Assembly (NCBI GenBank): GCA_016788565.1
Contig: JAEUSP010000090.1
Span: 1-42,408, forward strand
DNA from: Chlorobiota bacterium
GTDB lineage: Bacteria; Bacteroidota; Ignavibacteria; OLB7
Direction: 5' to 3'
DNA length: 42,408 nt
Both the position numbers and the translations under genes were made by a program. Below the pieces are notes generated by a model. The model was not told the origin of the DNA. It saw only the letters and a list, made by a program, of their open reading frames with translations, and did no database searches. Below are positions 25,861-33,041 of the stretch, piece after piece (within the stretch, counting starts at the first letter, position 1; each line of letters begins with the position of its first letter).

Positions 25861-26358
25861 ATGAAATTCATAGGCCTTCTTGCTATCGCATTTTCCATTC
25901 TTTTATCAGCCCCTGCTGTTGGGCAAAATAACCCGACAACACTTCTGCGAATTACCGGGGAAACCGTGCGCGATTCGCTTCAACTGACGATGGATGACCT
26001 GCGTGCTATGCCAAAAGATTCAGTGCAATTCAGCCACGATGGCGAATCGCATTGGTTCTATGGTGTTCGGCTAAGCGAATTATTTCGCCGTGCTGGCGTT
26101 CCCACCGGGCGCGCCTTGCGGGGTGATGCCATGAACCTTGTCATGCGCCTTTCGGCTGCCGATGGCTACCGCATCACGCTCTCACTCTCCGAGCTTGAGC
26201 CAGATTTTACCGACCGAACAACAGTGGTTGCCTACCAAATGGATAATGGCCCCCTGACGGAAAAAGATGGCCCGCTCCGCCTAATTATTTCTGGCGAAAA
26301 ACGTGGCGCACGAATGATCCGCCAACTATCAGAAATTCGCATTGTACGGGTAGAATAA
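25861..26358 (+). CDS. Secreted sulfite-oxidase-fold (molybdopterin-domain) protein
   Basis: 165 residues with a signal peptide (MKFIGLLAIAFSILLSAPAVGQ) and an oxidoreductase molybdopterin-binding-like domain: LRITGETVRDSLQLTMDDLRAMP, GVRLSELFRRAGVP, AADGYRITLSLSELEP, GPLRLIISGEKRGARMIRQLSEIRIV. Catalytic sulfite oxidases hold Mo with a conserved Cys; the mature protein seen here has no cysteine, so it is probably not a redox enzyme in the usual sense. Small exported proteins of this type occur in many Gram-negatives with unknown function. It follows mscS by 83 bases on the same strand; ATG 25861 gives the signal peptide. Confidence 0.8.
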   Translation: MKFIGLLAIAFSILLSAPAVGQNNPTTLLRITGETVRDSLQLTMDDLRAMPKDSVQFSHDGESHWFYGVRLSELFRRAGVPTGRALRGDAMNLVMRLSAADGYRITLSLSELEPDFTDRTTVVAYQMDNGPLTEKDGPLRLIISGEKRGARMIRQLSEIRIVRVE

Positions 26359-26402
26359 TGATGTGATTGAAAAAGAAAAAACATCTGTGCCCCCTAATCT
26401 CC

Positions 26403-26462
26403 AACAACTGACAACCGTCTCCCGATCCCCGACAACCGACCTCCGACAACCGACTCCCAACT
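26403..26462. repeat. GACAACCG short tandem-like repeat
   Basis: GACAACCG occurs at 26410-26417, 26431-26438 and 26445-26452, separated by CTCCC/ACTCC-type words. It lies just ahead of the ATP-grasp-like gene at 26469 and may be part of its 5' untranslated region. Same style of degenerate array as elsewhere in this window. Confidence 0.7.
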
Positions 26463-26468
26463 TCTGCC

Positions 26469-27662
26469 ATGATCCCTGAACTACGCAAAGAATTTAATGC
26501 TCGTTTTACCGAGCGGAAATATCAGCTTTTTCAGCAACGGCTAACCGAGCGTTGCCGTGCCGAAATCGGTTTCCGCATTTGCGAAACTCCATTTTTTGTG
26601 CCGCGCCACATCCAGCAGGGTTGTGAAGAAGGTGCGGTGGAGCTTGCGATGCTGGCGCATGATCCCGATTATTTGGCAATAAGCGATGCCGCGCTTCAGC
26701 CAGAGCACACCGTTCGGAACCAGACCGAGCGAGCCATGTTTTTTGTGGTGGATTTTGCAATGGCTGAAGGGGAGAATGGTGAGATTGTTCCGCGCCTTGT
26801 TGAGATGCAAGGATTCCCTTCGCTGATGGGGTTCCAGCTTGCGTTTGCGGAGTTGGCGCAGGAACATTGGGAACTTCCCGACAGCCTGAGTTACACCAAC
26901 GGCGGGCATACGCGCCAGCAAGTTGTTGGATTGCTTCACCGCGCCATTGTGGCCCAGCACGATCCCGAAAATGTTGTGTTGTTGGAGCTTGACCCGTGGA
27001 ATCAAAAAACTTGCTGCGATTTCCAGATCATGCGCGAGCTGCTGGGAATCCACGTTGCAGACATTCGTTTTGTGAAAAAAATTGGAGAAAAACTCCATTA
27101 TGAGCAGGATGGTCGTTTGGTGCCAATCCACCGTATTTTTAACCGCGCAATTGTTGATGAAATTCAGAAAAAAGGGGTCACGCTTCCGTTCAACTGGTAT
27201 GATGAACTTGATGTGGAGTGGGCGGGGCATCCAAATTGGTATTTCCGCATCAGCAAATTCACCCTGCCATATCTGAACCACCCGCTGGTTCCGCAATCTA
27301 TTTTTCTGGATAGAGTGGCGGAGCTTCCCGCAAACCTTGATGATTTTGTTCTGAAGCCGCTGTATTCTTTTGCTGGCGCGGGGGTGATTGTTGGGCCAAC
27401 CGAAGCAGAAGTAAACGGAGTGCCAGCCGAGCAGCGCGATAAATACATTCTGCAGAAACGAATCACCTACGCCGAAGCGATTGCAACGCCAGAAGGGGGG
27501 ACAAAAGCGGAGTACCGCATCATGCTGGTTTGGATGCCGGGGGAAGAACGCCCGCGCCCAATTATGGGGCTTGTTCGGATGGGGCGCGGAAGAATGATGG
27601 GGGTGGATTTTAACCGAAACATGACCTGGATTGGCGCAGGGTGCAATTTTTATGAGGCGTGA
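26469..27662 (+). CDS. Conserved protein, probably ATP-grasp fold
   Basis: 397 residues, no signal peptide, not firmly recognised. The C-terminal half looks ATP-grasp-like: NLDDFVLKPLYSFAGAGVIVGP resembles the lysine plus Gly-rich nucleotide loop, DKYILQKRITYAEAI the adenine-binding strand, and AEYRIMLVWMPG with MMGVDFNRNMTWIGAG the metal-binding end. The N-terminal half has RLVEMQGFPSLMGFQ and RIFNRAIVDE, which fit the pre-ATP domain of peptide-ligase-like members. If so it would ligate an acid to an amine using ATP, substrate unknown. No partner gene is adjacent. A strong hairpin terminator follows 18 bases after the stop. Confidence 0.6.
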   Translation: MIPELRKEFNARFTERKYQLFQQRLTERCRAEIGFRICETPFFVPRHIQQGCEEGAVELAMLAHDPDYLAISDAALQPEHTVRNQTERAMFFVVDFAMAEGENGEIVPRLVEMQGFPSLMGFQLAFAELAQEHWELPDSLSYTNGGHTRQQVVGLLHRAIVAQHDPENVVLLELDPWNQKTCCDFQIMRELLGIHVADIRFVKKIGEKLHYEQDGRLVPIHRIFNRAIVDEIQKKGVTLPFNWYDELDVEWAGHPNWYFRISKFTLPYLNHPLVPQSIFLDRVAELPANLDDFVLKPLYSFAGAGVIVGPTEAEVNGVPAEQRDKYILQKRITYAEAIATPEGGTKAEYRIMLVWMPGEERPRPIMGLVRMGRGRMMGVDFNRNMTWIGAGCNFYEA

Positions 27663-27680
27663 GCAATGAATTTCTGAAAA

Positions 27681-27712
27681 AGCAGCGGGGGTGCATTTGC
27701 ACCCCCGCTGCT
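27681..27712. terminator. Bidirectional terminator
   Basis: Stem AGCAGCGGGGGTGCA (27681-27695) paired with 27698-27712. It is followed by eight T on the plus strand and preceded by five A, giving a T run on the minus strand. It serves both the convergent ATP-grasp-like gene (stop 27662) and the cytolysin-like gene (stop 27738). Confidence 0.93.
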
Positions 27713-27737
27713 TTTTTTTAGGGAATTGGTTTCCTGA

Positions 27738-29564
27738 TTAATCCACCAGCGAAAATCGCACGGTTACTTCCACCTTCGAATCAACGTTTGGTTCTTGCAA
27801 TTTCATTATCCGTGTGGCCGGGCCGTTCTCCAAACGTAAATCCTGTGCCGTGAATTTATTGCTTTCTCCGGTGAACTCATACGGTGCAGACGTTTTGCCA
27901 AAATTTGCGACTGACTCGGCATTGTCAAAATGATCTGACATTGTTTCATCAAACTGCACCTTGAAGTTGCCGATATTATCTGGATCAATCGTGGTTTCAA
28001 ACACCTTGTTGTTGTAGGATTCAGATTTGTTTTGCGCAAGTTGCAACGGTGAACTGCTGTTGTAATCCCACAATTTTTTGCTGCCTGTTTCGCCACTTAG
28101 CAGGCCGGAGGTTATCCGTGCGGTCATTGTTCCAAATAAATCCTCGTTATTTCCGTTCAGCGGGTTATCCATCACTTTTGTGACTTTCACGCTCAGCAAT
28201 TCAATGCGCAATTTTTTGACGATTTCGCAGTTGAAAAGGATGTCCCCTTCTGTTGTGAACCGAACGCCGATTGCCTGATTCCCTTTTGCGTGCTCCATCG
28301 TGTAGGCGATTGGCACGGCTGCGGTTGCCGCACTTACTTGCGTGGATGAACGAGCGGTGATGTAAGCCCGCAATTTCGATTTTGCGTCCTCGCCAGTTAA
28401 AATTGCTGCGGTCAGCGCGTTCCCCTCGCGCGAATTTCCGCCGATAATTGTTGCCTTCATGCTCATCACCTGAAATTCCCCGCTAATTCCTGCGTTGGCG
28501 TTTACCTCGCTGTTCACCCCCACCGCACTTCCTTCAATTTCCAACCCTAAACTCAGCCTGTCGCGGAAAAAGGCTTGCAGCTTTGATGACCCGCCAATTC
28601 CTTCAATCGTCAGCAGCAAAACGCGGCCGTAGGTGACTGAGCTGATGACGGCTGCATCAACATTGGCCGCAGCGTTTGGGTCTTGGAAGAGCGTTGGCCC
28701 CGATTCCCCAATCGTGACGGTGTACATTGGCTCGAACAGAGAAACGGTGTAGCGTTCAATTTTTGTTTGCGTTGATCCGCTTGCTCCAAATTCACGTTGG
28801 ATTCCGGCGGTGCCTGGTATTCCCAGTTCCTCCAGCGGAAGCAGCGCGCCTGCCGAGACCTGCAATTCGGCACTGGTTTCCAGCGAAGAGGAGAGGAGTT
28901 GTGCTTGGGCCGTGGCTTGTGTTGGAATGGTTGCGCCGCGGTGTTGATTGATTAAAGCATCCACTGCCTGATCCACCGTTGTGGCGTTAATCGGGTTCGC
29001 GACGGTGGTGGGGGCAAGGTTGGTGTTGCTTTGCAGCAGGTTTGTGGAAAGGGTGATTGCCTTGCGTGCCGGCAGCCCCGATTTTGTGACGAAGGTTCCG
29101 TTCAGCACACCTTGCGGCGTAACGATATTGCCGGGGAAAATGTTCGATAAATTCATCCCCCGGAAAATCTCGAAGCTGCCGACGGTGGTGAAATCTAATT
29201 GGAAGGGGCGGGCTTGGCAAATCACGGAGGAGCCGCTCTCCTGGCGTTGCCTACCGGAAGCTGTTGCTTTGCGGTCGAACGCGCCGCCGGCAAGCAGTTC
29301 AATTTTGCCGCTGCTGTTGGTTTGCGATGCCAGCACACGCGGGCCGGCGTTGTTGTTGCCGGTGCGCGCAACGGTGCGGGAAATCAGTTGGCCGTAGCTT
29401 TGCATGCCGCTTAGTTGGCGGATGCTTGTCATTTTTTTTGCGCGGAGTTGCTGCACTTGCATCCGTGCGGTTGGCTGGGCGATTGTGGTGGTGGCCAGCA
29501 TCAGCGTGCAGCAAAAAATTCCCGAAAGCCCGATGGTGAGTTGTTGGAAACGTGTGCGTTTCAT
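27738..29564 (-). CDS. Thiol-activated (cholesterol-dependent) cytolysin-like secreted protein
   Basis: 608 residues with a signal peptide (FQQLTIGLSGIFCCTLML, cleavage near AQ at 29-30). The body resembles the cytolysin superfamily. PGNIVTPQGVLNGTFV matches the PGSLV/LLEG-type segment of domain 1. VDQAVDALINQH corresponds to the stretch before the pore-forming part. VISSVTYGRVLLLTIEG (about residue 305) is the conserved SVAYGR strand. ATIIGGNSREG (about 372) with VPIAYTMEH fits the ILGGD...PISYT region. The tryptophan-rich undecapeptide (ECTGLAWEWWR) and the usual cholesterol-binding tip are absent, and the last 150 residues are unlike domain 4. It is therefore closer to the CDC-like proteins of Bacteroidota, which form pores with a partner. 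No partner lies in this window. It is a single-gene unit ending at a bidirectional terminator. Confidence 0.75.
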   Translation of the reverse strand: MKRTRFQQLTIGLSGIFCCTLMLATTTIAQPTARMQVQQLRAKKMTSIRQLSGMQSYGQLISRTVARTGNNNAGPRVLASQTNSSGKIELLAGGAFDRKATASGRQRQESGSSVICQARPFQLDFTTVGSFEIFRGMNLSNIFPGNIVTPQGVLNGTFVTKSGLPARKAITLSTNLLQSNTNLAPTTVANPINATTVDQAVDALINQHRGATIPTQATAQAQLLSSSLETSAELQVSAGALLPLEELGIPGTAGIQREFGASGSTQTKIERYTVSLFEPMYTVTIGESGPTLFQDPNAAANVDAAVISSVTYGRVLLLTIEGIGGSSKLQAFFRDRLSLGLEIEGSAVGVNSEVNANAGISGEFQVMSMKATIIGGNSREGNALTAAILTGEDAKSKLRAYITARSSTQVSAATAAVPIAYTMEHAKGNQAIGVRFTTEGDILFNCEIVKKLRIELLSVKVTKVMDNPLNGNNEDLFGTMTARITSGLLSGETGSKKLWDYNSSSPLQLAQNKSESYNNKVFETTIDPDNIGNFKVQFDETMSDHFDNAESVANFGKTSAPYEFTGESNKFTAQDLRLENGPATRIMKLQEPNVDSKVEVTVRFSLVD

Positions 29565-29718
29565 GGTTGTGGTTGTTTACCTTGTTGTGATTGTTGTTCT
29601 CACGATGGCGATTTCATTGCCCGTCGTGAATGATGGGGAACAAGGTAAACGGGGGTGGTTAAAAAAATCGGGGCAAGCGGTTAAAGCCGGAAATCTGGGA
29701 AAAAATGGGGAATCCATG

Positions 29719-29781
29719 AGTGAAGAGTGAAGAGTGAAGAGTGAAGAGTGAAGAGTGAAGAGTGAAGGGTGAAGGGTGAAG
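29719..29781. repeat. AGTGAAG heptamer array, 9 units
   Basis: Seven perfect AGTGAAG units (29719-29767) and two GGTGAAG units (29768-29781), then AGTGAGAGG. Read on the minus strand the unit is CTTCACT, the same word found two to three times inside the composite repeat (ACTCTTCACTCTTCGC), so the array looks like an expansion within that element. Confidence 0.9.
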
Positions 29782-29837
29782 AGTGAGAGGGAGGCAAAGC
29801 AGGGAACTCACTAATGACCACCCCACCGCGAACCCCG

Positions 29838-29890
29838 CCCTCCGCTCATGCTGAGCCTCGTCGAAGTATGAAGCGGAGCCACCGAATGGC
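29838..29890. repeat. Dispersed CGCTCAT palindrome, copy 3
   Basis: Third copy of the element at 8304-8355 and 8478-8530: CCTCCGCTCATGCTGAGCC, TCGTCGAAGTATGAAGCGG and the AGCCACCGAATGG tail. It differs by a few bases and one inserted A. It sits between two partial composite repeats. Confidence 0.8.
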
Positions 29891-29910
29891 CAAGCTACCA
29901 GCCTTCACCA

Positions 29911-29975
29911 CCCACCCTCTCCCAAAGCGAAGAGTGAGAGGAGAAGAGAAGAGTGAGAGGGAGCCAAAGCCGGGA
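29911..29975 (-). repeat. Composite 3'-end repeat element, internally deleted copy c
   Basis: On the minus strand: GTTCCCGGCTTTGGCTCC, CTCTCACTCTTC-rich stretch, CTCTTCGCTTTGG joined directly to GAGAGGGTGGG. Compared with copies at 11505-11652 and 42112-42252 the CCCTCTCCCA arm and the loop are missing. It is preceded (minus-strand sense) by the heptamer array at 29976-30045, as in the other copies. Confidence 0.8.
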
Positions 29976-30045
29976 ACTGACCACTGACCACTGACCACTG
30001 ACCACTGACCACTGACCACTGACTACTGACCACTGACCACTGACC
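29976..30045 (-). repeat. GGTCAGT heptamer array, 10 units, overlapping a gene end
   Basis: Ten ACTGACC units on the plus strand (GGTCAGT on the minus), with one variant, ACTGACT at 30018-30024. The array contains the stop codon and the last six codons of the ABC ATPase gene. A pure GGTCAGT array has no stop in any of its three forward frames; the stop used here is created by the variant unit. Confidence 0.93.
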
Positions 30046-30802
30046 CCCGCCCCCCAGCAAATCTTGCAATCAGTTCAGCAATCGTTAGCTGGGATTTCTC
30101 CTGCTCCGCAAGGTCCATTGCGATTGCACCGCGCTCCATCATCAATAATCGGTTGCCAACGTTCAGGGCTTGCTCCATGTCGTGAGTCACCATCAAGGTT
30201 GTGAGCTTTTTTTCGTTCACGATCTGCTTGGTAAGCTCCATCACTTTTGTCGCGCTGCCGGGGTCTAGCGCGGCGGTGTGTTCGTCCAGCAAAAGGATTG
30301 CGGGGGGGCGGAAGGTGGCCATCAGCAACGTGAGCGCTTGGCGTTGCCCGCCGGAAAGCAGGCCAATTGGAGTCTCCATCCGATCCTCCAATCCCATTCC
30401 CAAGCCGGCCACGCGGTGTTGCAGTTCGCTTCGGAACGCACGGCTTAGTCCAATCAGCGGGCGTTTGGGAAGCCCACGCAGCGCGGCAAGCCGAAGGTTT
30501 TCGGCAACGGTCATGGTGGGGGCGGTTCCGGCAAAAGGGTTTTGGAAGACCCGTCCGATGTACCGCGCCCGCCGGTATGCTGGCTGGTTGGTGACATCCA
30601 CTCCATCCACAGTGATGCTTCCGGTATCTGGAGTAAATGTTCCGGCAATCCCGTTCAGTAGTGTGGATTTTCCCGACCCGTTCGCCCCAATCACCACAAG
30701 AAATTGGCCGTCGGGAATGGTGAGCGTAAGGCCCGCAAGCGCGACCACCATGTTTGGTGTTCCTTCGCCAAATGTTTTGGTGCAGTTGGTCAATTCTATC
30801 AT
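30023..30802 (-). CDS. ABC transporter ATP-binding protein (TrpZ/COG1101 type)
   Basis: 259-residue ABC ATPase. Walker A is GANGSGKS, followed by GRVFQNPFAGTAPTMTVAENLRLAA, LGMGLEDRMETPIG, the signature LSGGQRQALTLLMA, Walker B ILLLDEHTAALDPG and the switch H in LMVTHDMEQAL. The LSGGQRQALTLLMA and DEHTAALDP forms mark the COG1101 group paired with permeases of putative amino-acid importers (TrpXYZ type). ATG 30802 overlaps the permease stop (ATGA) and has GGAGGAAGGG upstream, so I prefer it to the ATG at 30820. The last residues (SVVSGQ) are encoded by the GGTCAGT array, so the natural C-terminus has been overwritten. Confidence 0.9.
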   Translation of the reverse strand: MIELTNCTKTFGEGTPNMVVALAGLTLTIPDGQFLVVIGANGSGKSTLLNGIAGTFTPDTGSITVDGVDVTNQPAYRRARYIGRVFQNPFAGTAPTMTVAENLRLAALRGLPKRPLIGLSRAFRSELQHRVAGLGMGLEDRMETPIGLLSGGQRQALTLLMATFRPPAILLLDEHTAALDPGSATKVMELTKQIVNEKKLTTLMVTHDMEQALNVGNRLLMMERGAIAMDLAEQEKSQLTIAELIARFAGGRGSVVSGQ

Positions 30803-31689
30803 CCCTTCCTCCGTATCCAAAACTTGCTTTGCGGGAGAATAATGGCCAGCAGCACAAAGAATGCCGTGGCAATTTTTAGGTCGCTTGGCTCCAATCCCAA
30901 TTTCAGCACCAACGCCACAAGCTCACGGAACAGAATGGTTCCCAGCAGAACGCAAAGCAGCCGCACGCCAATTCCGCCACCGTTTGGAAACAAGCCGGCC
31001 ACGGTTTCGCCGATGATAACGCTTGCCAAGCCAAACACCACAATTCCAATGCCCATTCCGATGTCGGCAAAACTTTGGTATTGCGCCACAAGGCTTCCGC
31101 TGGCGGCAATCAGCGCGTTGGATAATCCAATCCCAACAATTTTCATCCGGTCGGTGCTGACCCCTTGCGCGGCAATCATCGTTTCGTTATCGCCGGTGGC
31201 GCGCATCCCCAAACCGAAATCGGTGCGGAACAGAAACGAAAGAAGGAACAGCGCGGCAGCAACCAGCAAGGAGAAAAAAAGGATTGGAGCAGAGTAGGGA
31301 GCTGAATCGGAGCCGAGCAGTGTGGCGAATGGAGTGATGACGGTGGGAATATCTATCAGTGGCACATTTGCGCGCCCCATAATTCGCAGATTGATGGAGT
31401 AGAGCGCGGTCATCACCAAAATTCCGGCAAGCAGCCCGTTCACTTTCAGCTTGGTGTGGATTAGCCCCGTGAGCAGGCCGGCAACAAAGCCGCCAGCGGT
31501 GGCCACCGCAACAGTGATAAACGGATTCCACCCGTGCGCCAGCAGTGCGGCGGTGATTGCCGCGCCCGCCGTCAGCGAGCCATCGGCGGTGATGTCGGGG
31601 AAGTTGTAGATGCGCATGGTGATGAACACCCCCATCCCCAAAAAAGCATACGCCAACCCAAGCGCGACCGCACCAAACCAGAGTTCCAT
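30799..31689 (-). CDS. ABC transporter permease (COG4120, TrpY-like)
   Basis: 296 residues with about eight hydrophobic helices and the branched-chain-amino-acid/ribose-type permease fold: ALGLAYAFLGMGVFITMRI, YNFPDITADGSLTAGAAI, VNGLLAGILVMTALYSINLRIMG, FRTDFGLGMRATGDNETMIAAQGV and GIGLSNALIAASGSL. The RATGDNETMIAAQG cytoplasmic loop is the coupling segment for the ATPase. It is coupled to the ATPase gene by an ATGA overlap. The third part of such importers, a periplasmic binding protein of the ABC_sub_bind family, is not in this window, so the substrate (possibly an amino acid such as Trp/Tyr) is unproven. Confidence 0.88.
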   Translation of the reverse strand: MELWFGAVALGLAYAFLGMGVFITMRIYNFPDITADGSLTAGAAITAALLAHGWNPFITVAVATAGGFVAGLLTGLIHTKLKVNGLLAGILVMTALYSINLRIMGRANVPLIDIPTVITPFATLLGSDSAPYSAPILFFSLLVAAALFLLSFLFRTDFGLGMRATGDNETMIAAQGVSTDRMKIVGIGLSNALIAASGSLVAQYQSFADIGMGIGIVVFGLASVIIGETVAGLFPNGGGIGVRLLCVLLGTILFRELVALVLKLGLEPSDLKIATAFFVLLAIILPQSKFWIRRKG

Positions 31690-31864
31690 AATCTAGAGTT
31701 GAATTGCAGGCCAACATAGCCACATTGCACTGTTGGCCGCCAATGATAGGGGGAAATGTTTGTTTGGCCTACTTCTAAAAATTTTGGCGTTGCTTTCCAT
31801 CTGCTGTGTGCTATGTTTGCCGCCCCTGCTTCCCATGCTTCATCTTTTTTTTCGTAGATGCTTC

Positions 31865-32986
31865 ATGCGCTTGCCTTCTGCACTTCACTTCTGGCTGCTT
31901 GGTTGCGTAATGGCCGCTGGCTGCGGCTCCACTCCAACTCCACCTTCTTCCCCCGATCCTCTACCAACCAAACCACTGGTGGCCCGGATTGCTAAATGGT
32001 ATAACAACCACCGCGCAGCCATTTCCCTAACCTACGATCACGGTTGGGATGCCCCCCCCAGCGATGAACAGGAGCACGTGCTCACGCTCTGCAAGCAGCA
32101 GGGAATTGAGATGGATTTGGATGCAGTAACGTTCATGTGGAACCAAACCCGCAGGGATTTTGTGCGTGATGTGCTACTGCCGCAGGGGCATCGTTTTTTT
32201 GGCCACGGGCATTGGCACATTGACCACGACACGCTATCCTACGACAGTGCGCGTGCTTCGTTTGCCGAGTGCTACCAGATTATGGCATCGTTGGGATTGC
32301 ACCCGGTGGCCTACGCCTATCCAGGGGGATACGGGAACCAGCAGGAGACCCGCCAAGCGCTTGCTGATGCTGGGTTTTTGTGCGGGCGGTTGTTCGCCTC
32401 ATCATCCCGCGCCAACCCGTGGATTATGCCCGACACAGCCAGCCAGCCCGATGACTGGTACGCGCTCCCCTCGCTAATAATGCTGGCCAACGACACTGCC
32501 GAATTCACCAACGCGATCCACACCACTGCCGAGCTAATCCCTTACTTGGATGAAACCGTGCGGCGTTCGGCATGGCTGATTCCCACCTACCATGAAGTGA
32601 AGGATGGCCACGGGGGAACCTACCGGGTGAAAGAGTTTGAAGGGGATATTGCCGCGATTACCGAACGCGATTTCTGGACGGGTTCCATCAGTGCCGTTAC
32701 GCTGTATGCCCGCCAGCGGGCTGCGGCCACAGCCATGCTTCAGCCAGTTGTGTACGGCTTGAACGACACAGCCGCGTTGCTGATAATGCTTAGCGACAAC
32801 CTGCCGAACGGTTTATATAACCAGCCGCTTACCCTGTTGATAGAAATTCCCGAAGCATGGGTTGGGAAGCAGGTAACGGTACAGCAAAGGAACGTGGAGT
32901 ACAGCCGGCAACGTCCAACCGGGCGCGAAATTATGGTGAATTTGTTGCCGAATGAGCAGGAGTACCGGGTAGAGGTTATCGAATAA
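31865..32986 (+). CDS. Polysaccharide-deacetylase-like (NodB) lipoprotein
   Basis: 373 residues beginning with a lipoprotein-type signal (MRLPSALHFWLLGCVMAAGC, acylation probably at C20) and a Pro/Ser/Thr-rich linker. The NodB-like domain follows. Motif 1 is ISLTYDHGWD with D58 in place of the usual TFDDG. Motif 2 is FFGHGHWHIDHDTLSY, holding the likely zinc histidines. Then come AYAYPGGYGNQ and a late WLIPTYHEVKDGHGG. Such enzymes remove N- or O-acetyl groups from glycans; the substrate is unknown. The C-terminal 90 residues form an additional beta domain. ATG 31865 gives the lipoprotein signal; the frame is open from 31733. Confidence 0.8.
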   Translation: MRLPSALHFWLLGCVMAAGCGSTPTPPSSPDPLPTKPLVARIAKWYNNHRAAISLTYDHGWDAPPSDEQEHVLTLCKQQGIEMDLDAVTFMWNQTRRDFVRDVLLPQGHRFFGHGHWHIDHDTLSYDSARASFAECYQIMASLGLHPVAYAYPGGYGNQQETRQALADAGFLCGRLFASSSRANPWIMPDTASQPDDWYALPSLIMLANDTAEFTNAIHTTAELIPYLDETVRRSAWLIPTYHEVKDGHGGTYRVKEFEGDIAAITERDFWTGSISAVTLYARQRAAATAMLQPVVYGLNDTAALLIMLSDNLPNGLYNQPLTLLIEIPEAWVGKQVTVQQRNVEYSRQRPTGREIMVNLLPNEQEYRVEVIE

Positions 32987-33041
32987 CCGTGTGCAGTCTG
33001 CGGAACTCCACGAAAACATGAGAGCAAACCACGAAATACAT

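Larger units (their letters stand above)
29565..30022. other. Intergenic repeat mosaic without a gene
   Basis: 458 bases between the cytolysin-like gene and the ABC ATPase gene. The first 150 bases are ordinary sequence holding the leader of the cytolysin-like gene. The rest is an array of AGTGAAG heptamers, a partial composite element (about 29782-29820), a CGCTCAT palindrome, a second partial composite element and an ACTGACC heptamer array that runs into the ABC gene. No coding frame is convincing. Confidence 0.8.
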
